In this document: in pieces, positions 55,130 to 64,000 of the stretch
How the letters are laid out: every line of letters starts with the position of its first letter
How positions within the stretch are numbered: the stretch's first letter is position 1
Assembly: GCF_004193775.1 (NCBI RefSeq)
Contig: NC_041020.1
Span: forward strand, 5,413,657-5,477,656
Direction of reading: 5' to 3'
Source of the DNA: Glycine soja
Taxonomy: Eukaryota > Streptophyta > Magnoliopsida > Fabales > Fabaceae
DNA: 64,000 bases
Translations under genes and position numbers: made by a program
Notes under the pieces: generated by a model
The model's database searches: none
What the model was told of the DNA's origin: nothing
What the model saw: only the letters and a program-made list of their open reading frames with translations

Positions 55130-55560
55130 GTTGTGAGTTTGATTTCAAAATTCAAAGTGTGTTTGCAAAGGATATACAACATTGAGGGTATATCAGCCTT
55201 ATTTTCATTTTGGGTGTGAAGGATGTGAGATGCCATTGTGTTTAGAATTTGTTGTGCATCTTGATCGAACATTGTGAATGTTGTTACATCGGTGTCATCA
55301 GACACTTTTAATTATATCTTGAACCTAAAAAAGATTTAAAAATTATCATATTTATTTAATTATGTTATAACAAATAATTCATTGTATACAAATAATAAGC
55401 ATTATTGTTGGATACTTGGATGGTTGTTTGCATTTTCTACAAGTGTATTGATTTTCCTTTTTTGTAACTTTCTTTTGGCATCTCTCACATGCAATTTCAA
55501 CCAAACTTATCGTCGATGTCATTGATTGTTGCATGAATTGTGAATGCATTATCCTATTAT
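55130..55560 (-). pseudogene. Replication protein A 70 kDa (RPA1)-like C-terminal fragment
   Basis: The upstream exon-like piece carries a C-x2-C-x12-C-x2-C zinc ribbon (C-E-R-C ... C-R-K-C, near 55434-55490), as in the RPA1 C-terminal domain. After a plausible intron ending TTTTTTAG near 55327, a second piece reads L-K-V-S-D-D-T-D-V-T-T-F-T-M-F-D, the OB-fold strand usual after the ribbon. An in-frame TAA precedes it, so the copy is broken. RPA-like genes are frequent cargo of plant Helitrons, which fits the setting. Confidence 0.7.
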
Positions 55561-55700
55561 TTTACATATGTTAAAACTAAGAAAAAATCAAATATTATTG
55601 AATATTATGAATATGAAGGCCATGGTAGGTTAGCATACCTATGATTCTAATACCCATTTCATGGACATTATATATTACAAAGATCTTTTATTTTTGACAT

Positions 55701-56243
55701 CCTATTTTCAAGATCAATGTTTGCAAAGCTTGAAGAAGATAGTTTTTTTATCTGATGTGGCTCCATTTTTTTCCTGCAAAGTAGTTATTTAGAATAAATT
55801 TTATAATTTTTTAACTACATCAATCAAAGAATTAGAATAAACTAACGATTTTGTTTGTAGAATGTTACAAAATGTGTATAATAAAATAAAATAAAAGAAG
55901 AAAGTTCATTTTACCCTATCTTGAACTTTGAAAAATCAAGATTGTCTAAGTTAATATAGATCTTTGTACTTAAAGTTGAGTTGATTGAATACTCATTTGA
56001 AAAATAATTATTAAAATATAATTGATAGTAAATAAAATATAAAAATATTATCGTAAGCAAAAAGTATGATATATACTTAATTGAATTAAAATTATTTATT
56101 TATTAAATAAGTTGAATTAAAAATAATACTTAAGATAATAAAGAAACATCTCAAATAAATAAATAAATATCAAATTAAATAAGCAAATATAAAAGTAAAG
56201 AGATGAAATTATGGATCAATTTTTATTTAAATGTTATTTAAAG

Positions 56244-56277
<34 letters not shown>

Positions 56278-59200
56278 AAACTTAATATAAAAATTAAATT
56301 TAGAAAAATAAAGTTTTTTCTTTATAATGATTATCGATAGTTAAAACTTAAAAGTAATTCTATATATTACAGTAATATAAATTATTTGTTAGAAATGTCT
56401 ATTTATTATTAAATTTTAACTATAAAAAAATATATTTATAGTGTACCTCGAATCGGCTTTGTCCCAACAACCAATATTTGTCAAAAATCAGTCTAGACAG
56501 AATTTAAAAAATGGACTGAATGAAAAGATCAAAAGAGTTGATGCTGCAGAATTTCATTGAAAGAATATTGTACATTCTGTGCACCCGTATGCCAAGGCAA
56601 AATGGCATAAGTAGAATATATCCCTGAATGACTTTGAATGGTCTAAATCTTTCTGTGAACTGAGAAAGTTGAAAAAAATTCCCTATAAACTGAATTACCA
56701 CACAAAGATGTGGTGCATGCATTTTTATATTAATAAATCTTGATTAATCTGAAATTTGATAAGAAGATAAGTAAATTCTGATCCAAAATTATTTACACTA
56801 AAGATCAAACTTAAATAGTAACCAAATAATTGAATCATAACTTTACACATTAATCATTTCTATTCATTCACTTTGGTTGGATGTAGACATGCAGTGCATG
56901 TTTAAATACCTGTTTCAAATGGGCTAATCTGAGTTTAGGAAATGTACTTTGGATACTCTTAAGAGTAATTCTCGTATCCACGTTTGGTCTATAACCTGGT
57001 TTTTGGACAAAAACAACTAATGATATGTTTTTCATTTTTCAGTTTCCGTTGAGAACATAAACTTCCAAAATTATTCTTTATCATTCTTCACTTCACTTGG
57101 CATATCCAAAGTTAACTGTTTTTTTTTTAAAAAAAAAAAATCTTTTAATATTCTTAGATAATTTGATTCTTCATTCAACGCGATGTGGAAAATAGCGAAT
57201 AATATTTGTCATATGACAACGTAATTGAAGCTGAAGCACAGAATATATGATTCAGTTAAATAAATAAAAACAATCCGAAAGTTCCTTTTTTTTTCTGGTT
57301 CTTGTTCTGTATCAATAGGCTCCATGCATGCAAAGAGTTCAAACTTACGTACCCAAACCAAGTACATCTTGTAATTACGTGCGACGACATATACAGTTTC
57401 ATTTGAATTTAGTGAAAATAAAATTAATTTGTAAATAAACTTGGTGTCCAAGTTGTGTACGCGTCTGTAGCAATAGAAGCATATTTAGTCAAATGTCGTT
57501 GACACGTTTAAGGAATAGCGTGACACGCACGTAAAATACGTGTAGATATAGTAGAACTCATGTTGAGAAGATGCAATTATTTTTATCGAGAAAAACAAAG
57601 AGAAGGCCACGATCTAAAGAGTTTTAATGACCTTGCTCCGAGTTTTCCCTTATAAGTAAAACTAATAAATTCTCTTAGAGTAAAATATTCATTTATTTAA
57701 AAAATTACAAAATTATTACCGTTTATTATACACCTAATGAAAACTTATCTTGGTAACTTTATGATTATACTTTTATTTATTATTTTTTCAGTAAATTATT
57801 ATAGTTATAATGTTTTACATTTGAAAAGATTAAACTTACTAACATAATGTTTAAGTAAAATTAATCTGTAAGTTCTTAAACTATTTGTTAATTTTTTATT
57901 AGGTATGTGAATTTTTTTTTTCTTGGATCTCTAAATTTTAAATTTGTTTTGTAACTGAATCCTTTCGTTTAAATATTATTACGAAAAATTAACTATTTGA
58001 ATTAGTTATGTGAGTTTACAACGAAATTTTTATAGGATGAAACTTGTGAAAGAATTACTACATGAACTGAGTCGATCTGCATAAGTGATAGTATTAGTTG
58101 AAAGACCTAATTGAAATACTATTGGATTCAAATTCTACAAAGTAATAATGTTAGTTTGAAAAGGTATGAATATTCAGTACAAATTTATATATATGGAGGT
58201 GACAGATTCAAAAATTAATTAAATTTTTGTGATTATTTTTCATATTAAGAATTAAACACAAAAATTCAATTAGATAACAAATATAAATTCAAGAATCTAA
58301 TTAACAATAATTTAGAAACTAAATTAAAAATTATCAAATAGTTTAATTAGGATTTACACAATAATTTAACCAATCATTTCATTCATTTGTGTCTCTGTTT
58401 TTTAAAAAAAAATTGAAATTTATCCCTGATCTTATCCAAGTCCAACAGAACGCGCTTGCGCTTGCGCCTGCTTAGTTGCTAGGCTCAACGTAGCGTGTCT
58501 CCACTCTCCTGATTCGCTGGCCTATCTTAATGTTTAGGGTAAGGATATTGTCGTTCCATTTGAGCCATTTTGATTTAAAATTAATTTGAATTAAATACGA
58601 AAATTGGTTTGGTTTAAATTAAATTAAACCAATTTTTTATAATTTAATTTGATTTGATTGTTGCCTTTGTTTATTAGTAAATATTAAAAAATACTTAAAA
58701 ATTTATCATTAATTAAATAAAATTTAAATAATAACTAATTCTACCATCAAGAATATAAATGAACAACAATTAAACTTAAAGCAAAATAATATTTTTTTCT
58801 AGTTGAATAATAACCATTTAAATTAAGTATTAATCATTTAATTTAAAAATAAAAATATAATATAATACTTCTAAGTTTTAACGAGTGAACTTAAAAAAAA
58901 TATTATAAAACAATATTCATGATATTTGTTTCAATAGAAACTCAAAAAATAAATATCTACCAATAAAACACTAATTGTAACAATAATTTCTATGGGTGTT
59001 TGTATTGTATTTTGATAGGGTCGGTTTTCACCTTTCAAATCGAGAATCGAATTAAATCACACAGTTTAAAAAATATAAAAATCAAATCAAACTAACGACC
59101 ATTATTTTTTTTTTTCAGTTTTCAATTTTACACACGATTTAATTTAGCTTTAAACACCGCTAATTATTTTTATACAAGTTATACGCATCAATATAATATA

Positions 59201-61578
59201 TATATATATCATTTTCGACCTTAATGGGAAATGTGATATTTAATTTAATTAGAACGTACTGTTTATAAATATTTTTTATTTTAAATTTATACTTTGATAA
59301 TTTTTAATGAATCAATAGTGTGAAAATCTTTATACTAGTATACATGAAAATTAAAATCTCGATATATAAGGTTTGTTTAGTTTAGGATTTTCTTTCACTT
59401 AAAATTTCAAATAAAATTCGTGAAAGAAAGTAAATTTTATTTAACGGTTTTTTATTTATTTATTAGAGAGAGTGAAATTAGTTTTCTCCGTTATTAATTT
59501 GGCGGTGCGATTTGTTAGAATAGAAAATGATGCTTAACGCGTGTCTCCCACGTACTATTCTGGCGGTGCAATTTTTCTATTGCCGATTCTAAGGTGAAGT
59601 TGTGACATTATTAAGCAGAGCCAGTTACCTACACGGTTCCGCTGCACCACATCTTGTTAACCAAATCTTGTGAAGAGAAATGCTAAATCGCAAGGAAAAT
59701 GTTTGTTAGAAAAGAAACATAATTGACCTAAGCATCTCTTTCCAACATCAAATAATGAAGACTAGACAATTAGGTATGATGATTATAATATATTCTATAA
59801 GAATATGATTGGGTGTTTAATATCTAACTTCATGTATATAAAATGATATCTATAAATAGGTCAGTTTTTTTAAATGAATATTAATATTTTTGGATTCGGA
59901 TTTTTCTTATATATAAAAAAAAAAAAAAAAGAGATGAGATGCAAGTTACTCCAACTTTTTTTGTTAAAAAGAGACTTGAATTTCAAAGGGCCACTTGGGC
60001 CACCGGCAGAGAAGTGGAGTATCACAGAAAAAAACTCGTTGATTGAAAATGATAAAGGCTTCAATAACAGTAGGTGAGAAAGGTTTATATAGAGAGTTTA
60101 TTTCTAACAAACTAATATCACCCTTAAAACCATAATCACCTTAATTGAATTACAAACAACAACAAAAAATAGAACAAATTAACATCTCAATAGTTGTGTT
60201 CTTTTTTTAGTTACAGGCTGTTTGCAACAACTCCTATATGGAGTGTTAATATAATATATAAGAAGTGTCATTATATAATATTTTCAAACATTAAAAGAGT
60301 TGGTGTATGAATAGAAATGAGTGACGTTGTGTTTAATTTATAATAAAAAAACTTATGAATACGAGTGTAATTTGCTAAAAAATAAATGCTTTCTTTAAAA
60401 TATCAGAAAATAACTTTTTTTAATCAGATAGACTAGACAAATAAAACAATTGATGACTAAACAAAAAACAAACAAACAAGTGAAACTCAAACCAACCGAC
60501 AAGAACTAGCCCAATACGATGCCAAGGAGCCTCACCCAACAATGCACTACGAAGTCTAGGCTATTGCTTTCTGCACTCCTATGTTGCTTCCTGCACTCTT
60601 TTTGGAATGTTTTTTTAATATTTTTTTGGAATGATTAATTGCAAATGTTGCTTCCTGCATTCTAAAAGATATTAGATGTTATAAATACTTAAAATTCAAT
60701 AAGATATTTGCATTCTCTCAAAAGAAATATTTATATTAAAAGGTGCTTACACAAAAATTAAAGTGTATGAATGTATGTATCATTTCATAAAAACTTATAA
60801 GATGTTGTCTTATTCTAAAAATTAATAAAATCATAATTAATTAAAAAATTAAAAAGTAACTAAAAAATATGAAATATCAGAAAAGAAAACTTACTAGTCA
60901 CCACTTACCTAGTTTTATTTTTATATAAGCAACAATTTAACAATCAAACTATGGTTAAAATAAATTAAAATTATATATGCATTTATATTAAAACTTATTA
61001 AAAATAAAAAATTCATCATTTACCATTCACTCATTTTTAGTTTTAAAAATTAGAAAATTTAATAATCAAAACATGGTTGAAAAAGTATATTAATTAGGAT
61101 TTTATATATATTGCTAACTTACATATCTTTATTTTTTAGTATGACTATGCTAGTAAGATACACCATTAGTGTATTTTAAGATATTATTTAATTATAGCTC
61201 GCTAACACACTCATATTAAAAAACAAGAGTTGTACGTTAGTAAATTCCACCAACATACACACTATAGATTTTTCAAGTATATATGAGTACAATTAGCAAA
61301 CTATACCATTGTGTATTTTATAATATTAAGTTAGTTTGTTTAAAATTAAAAAAATAATTTTAAAAGAAGCACTTTTTAAAATGCATTTTTTTAATAAGCA
61401 TCTAGGATTTGCTTCTTAAAATAAACAAAATATTATTTTTTTAAGTAGAATTTTTTTAGATAAATACATTAAAAACAAAAAGTTGCTTATTTTATTAAAA
61501 CATTTATTTCAACAAATGAGTTTAAATAAATTGACCGATTCTCTAGTTATAATTTGCTAATGCTCATACTAAAAAAAC
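55701..61578. other. Long AT-rich gene-poor region
   Basis: No supported gene. It contains an (AT)n run at 56247-56273, a candidate AT-rich palindromic element around 58555-59165, and a direct repeat of about 40 bp (near 61155 and 61297, 'accattagtgtatttta'). 59930-60060 and 60470-60610 are GC-richer islands without recognised content. Short frames at 56504-56722 and 57209-57451 have no domain or homologue that I know. Confidence 0.5.
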
Positions 61579-61580
61579 AA

Positions 61581-61654
<74 letters not shown>
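61579..61654. repeat. (AT)n microsatellite
   Basis: About 37 AT units, the longest tract in the window. Confidence 0.92.
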
Positions 61655-61660
<6 letters not shown>

Positions 61661-61776
61661 TTTAATTCTAACACCTTAATTTGTTTTTTAATCATATTTT
61701 GTAAACCGGAAAAAATTTAATAATCAACACATATGACTAAAAATTAAATTAAGGTGTTCAAATTAAAATTATAATA
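61653..61776. repeat. Palindromic MITE-like element
   Basis: The left arm ATTATAATTTTAATTC/TAACACCTTAATTT recurs inverted at the right as AAATTAAGGTGTTCAAATTAAAATTATAAT, with 28 of 30 positions matching, around a loop of about 60 bp. Confidence 0.8.
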
Positions 61777-61777
61777 T

Positions 61778-61950
61778 GAGAAGAGGTCCACTTACTTCAA
61801 GAGTAACTTCTTATTCTCATCATTCATTTTCTTGATATTTAATGATTAAGATTAGTTATTTATTACAACCATTAGATCTCAAGAAAATGAATGATGAAGA
61901 TGAAGAGTAACTCTAAAAGAATTACTCCTCGAATAAGTGGATCTCTCCTC
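61778..61950. mobile_element. MITE with long terminal inverted repeats
   Basis: The 173 bp element starts GAGAAGAGGTCCACTTA and ends with its imperfect complement, TAAGTGGATCTCTCCTC. The arms run inward over about 70 bp (shared 'tcattcattttcttga'). ATAATAT flanks both sides (61771-61777 and 61951-61957), a probable 7-8 bp target duplication in AT-rich DNA. It has no coding capacity; the superfamily is undecided (hAT or Mutator would fit the duplication length). Confidence 0.8.

Positions 61951-61956
<6 letters not shown>

Positions 61957-61990
<34 letters not shown>
61957..61990. repeat. (AT)n microsatellite
   Basis: About 17 AT units directly after the MITE. Confidence 0.85.
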
Positions 61991-61996
<6 letters not shown>

Positions 61997-62019
61997 ATCA
62001 TATTTAATATAACTAATGT

Positions 62020-62060
62020 CACTACAAGAAAAGTGATATATACCTATAAACACTTTTACC
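62020..62060 (+). mobile_element. Candidate CACTA transposon end
   Basis: CACTACAAGAAAAGTG matches the common plant CACTA terminus (CACTACAAGAAAA). No inverted partner (TTTTCTTGTAGTG) was seen before the window end, so the other end lies beyond the window or has been lost. Confidence 0.5.
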
Positions 62061-62830
62061 TACAAGCATAATTTAGTGGTTGAGATTTTGGTAAGAGTAT
62101 CAAATTGTTCAAGTAACAAATTTTGTGCAATAATTGAGTAATTAAAATAAATTAAATAAATTATGATGATTAAAGTATTGAAAATAAAGACAAGTGCAAC
62201 AATTAAAAGAGTTCAAGGTAATGAAACTAGTTGTAGAATTCCGTTGAACACTTGATATGCATAGAAAATGGATTGTTACATATTGATGAAGTCGTCGAAG
62301 TTTCACTTCATTAGACATTTCTAACATGCAATCATTACTTATTCCGATTCAATTAAGATTATGTTATCATCAATCTACAAAATTATTCAGGCCTAAATCC
62401 CTTAAACGAAAAAACCTAAATCTCTTGATTCCTCTCCAAATCCCTTGAAATGGTGTAACCATGTGACTAAAATTAAGAAAACAAGGGTTTTAACAATGAC
62501 ATATTCTTTTTAACCTATCCCTAGGCATAAAGTTTGTTGCAACCTGGATCATGACGGGACGACAAAAAAATATGTTAAAATCAAAGGAGACATCATCATA
62601 GTTTATTAAGAAAAATTACGAAAAACCCTTTAGAAGAAAATGATCTCGAAATTAGATTTTGGGTTCGGAAGTCAATTACACATATGGAAGGCGTTAACAC
62701 CCTACGACACCATCTTAAGATAGTTACCTCTAATTAAATGTATAAATTTAAATAACATTAAAATTATTTATTTTACCCCTAAAAAAATATTTTTGGATTT
62801 TTTATTTATTATTAGTATTATTTTAACATG
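62061..62830. other. Repeat-like DNA with a retrotransposon phrase
   Basis: The stretch 62660-62730 ('gggttcggaagtcaattacac', then 'ggaaggcgttaacaccctacg') resembles text near the internal ends of legume Ogre/Tat-type Gypsy elements. This is a remembered resemblance, not verified. No gene was recognised. Confidence 0.35.
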
Positions 62831-62835
62831 AGAAT

Positions 62836-63099
62836 TGTTATGAGCGAGAGGAAGAAGAAAGAAATATCCTTGGTTCGAGATCAAGGTCCCTCCTTGCTAA
62901 ACTAAGCTTTCTCGAAACATTTCTCTGCGTTTTATTTATGCAGGCGATGTCTTTATATACAATGGGTCACACTGCTACAATACGTAACTAACTTTTGTAG
63001 TACCGTTACAACTAACTAACAACTTGTAACTAACTAATGGCCACACATGTAACTTTAAGTGAGATGTCTTCCTTGTTCTCTGTGCTGTTGGTGCTATCA
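62836..63099 (-). mobile_element. Solo LTR of 264 bp, minus orientation
   Basis: Starts TGTTATGAGC and ends GTGCTATCA on the plus strand; read on the minus strand it is TGATAGCACC...CATAACA, obeying TG...CA. The perfect target duplication AGAAT lies at 62831-62835 and 63100-63104. A minus-strand TATATAAAG promoter lies near 62950-62958. The short LTR suggests a Copia-type element. Confidence 0.88.
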
Positions 63100-63104
63100 A
63101 GAAT

Positions 63105-64000
63105 TTTTATTGTTAAAGAGAAAATTATTATTATTATGAAAAAGAGAGTTATTATGGTATTTTCTATCTTTTCAATTTATTTTTTTAATCTTTTAGTTCG
63201 ACTGGAGTAATCACGAGCATCTGTAGGTACAATGAAGAATCAGAATTACATAGCTCTTTTATAAAAAATGTTTGTGTGTTGCTGTTTTTAATCATTTTTA
63301 TCTTTTTTTAATTTATTTTATTTTAAAATTTTGATGATAATCAAATCAAAAGTGCACTGATTACCATTAACTTTTAAATAACTTTAAAAATAACTAAATT
63401 AGAAGTGCATCAGAGTGTCTAATGCCAAAAATTCTTATTATATATATTTATATTTTTAACTTAAAATTTTTCTTGATAACAAAATAAAAAATGCATCTAA
63501 AGTGACTATCATTAACACAGGATTATTACTAAACCTCTTTACTATTGTTTTATCATTATAACATCATTTTTTTATAACTAAAATCCTGGTGCTCTAGATA
63601 TAAAATCTAGTATATATTAATCATATTTCTATCATTAATCACTAATAAGCCAACATGTTGGAGATTGAAAATAGTTGTTTTTGACAAGAGTATTCGGGAA
63701 TCAACGAAAAAGCAAACACAGCCAAAATTCCAACAAAGCATTCTATCACTTGACTCAAACAATGTTTAAAATAAAATGTAGTTTTTAACAAAAGGGCATA
63801 ACAATAATGCTACTAACATTATTAAAACACAAAGAATAGGAACAAAGGAAAGAGACACGGTTTTGAAAATACCTGATGCAGCAAGATGGGAATCACGGTT
63901 TTGAGCCTCGACGGCAACCAAAAATGGAGGTGTGGTTCAAGGGCTGTGTTGGTTTGCTGGCAGTGGCTTCAAGGTTCAATGCTATGGCTCCCTTTTTAAG
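63105..64000. other. Intergenic or repeat-derived DNA at the window edge
   Basis: Contains two diverged copies of 'gataaYMaaaWMaaaaRtgcaYY' text (63340 and 63475). The last 150 bp are GC-richer with a possible minus-strand exon ending in a GT donor near 63874 (read on the minus strand CATCAG/GTATTT). It is cut by the window end and has an in-frame stop in the best frame, so no gene is claimed. Confidence 0.4.

Larger units (their letters stand above)
54095..55700 (-). mobile_element. Helitron-like remnant, copy B, with RPA gene remains
   Basis: The terminal 460 bp match copy A (46165-46640) in inverted orientation. Read on the minus strand the end is ACCCGCGCAACGCTTGGGT with pairing arms, then TTTAGT in place of CTAGT. 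The interior carries a tandem repeat (54605-54895) and RPA70-like exons. The far end was not identified, so the right boundary is only where recognisable content stops. Confidence 0.5.

Noticed and set aside
58555..59165. Palindromic AT-rich segment as a MITE
   Set aside because: Local inverted words exist, but consistent terminal repeats and a target duplication could not be fixed by eye.

Overview
This window is nuclear DNA of a plant, most likely a legume close to or identical with soybean (Glycine). The evidence is low-GC intergenic DNA with long (AT)n tracts, an intron-containing plant MYB gene, plant-type metabolic and transport genes, and LTR retrotransposon, CACTA and Helitron-like debris of the kind found in soybean. 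The species call is an inference from style and family resemblance; no search was run.

Intact genes are few. (1) An R2R3-MYB of the MYB46/MYB83 secondary-wall type lies at 2755-6506 (+), with two coding exons around a 2.7 kb intron. (2) A cytosolic-type 6-phosphogluconate dehydrogenase lies at 39264-40730 (+), uninterrupted in its coding part and probably with a 5' UTR intron. (3) An intronless ACA12/ACA13-like autoinhibited Ca2+-ATPase lies at 50015-53104 (-). Broken genes are an LRR receptor-like protein (about 13900-17605), a UGT85-like glycosyltransferase first exon (42051-42570), a GLUTAMINE DUMPER-like gene with two in-frame stops (47857-48192, -) and an RPA70-like fragment (55130-55560, -).

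Layout. 1-7.9 kb: the MYB gene and its flanks. 7.9-13.1 kb: a block with higher GC that reads like plant mitochondrial DNA (a candidate NUMT); inside it are a relic of a mitovirus-type RNA polymerase and a decayed DUF4283 retroelement protein. 13.9-17.6 kb: the LRR pseudogene, split by a 1629 bp solo LTR with a perfect 5 bp target duplication. 19.4-31.0 kb: a nest of elements. A LINE relic was hit by a Copia-type LTR element (19437-24214, target duplication AATTG) and by a CACTA transposon (24488-30496). The Copia element holds a further solo LTR, and the CACTA element holds a SIRE-like LTR. 31-38.2 kb: AT-rich DNA with a MITE-like inverted repeat and a locus of about 280 bp tandem repeats. 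38.2-54 kb: the 6PGDH gene, UGT relic, LTR-derived repeats, a Helitron-like 3' end, GDU relic, LINE tail and Ca2+-ATPase. 54.1-64 kb: a second, inverted Helitron-like copy with RPA remains, AT-rich DNA, twin palindromes between (AT)n tracts, a CACTA end and a 264 bp solo LTR with perfect AGAAT target duplications.

The three live genes belong to unrelated processes (wall transcription, pentose phosphate pathway, Ca2+ export), and nothing suggests that they act together. The most informative content is the stratigraphy of the insertions and the layered organelle/virus transfer. I found no convincing new multi-gene system. No tRNA, rRNA or CRISPR array was recognised by eye.
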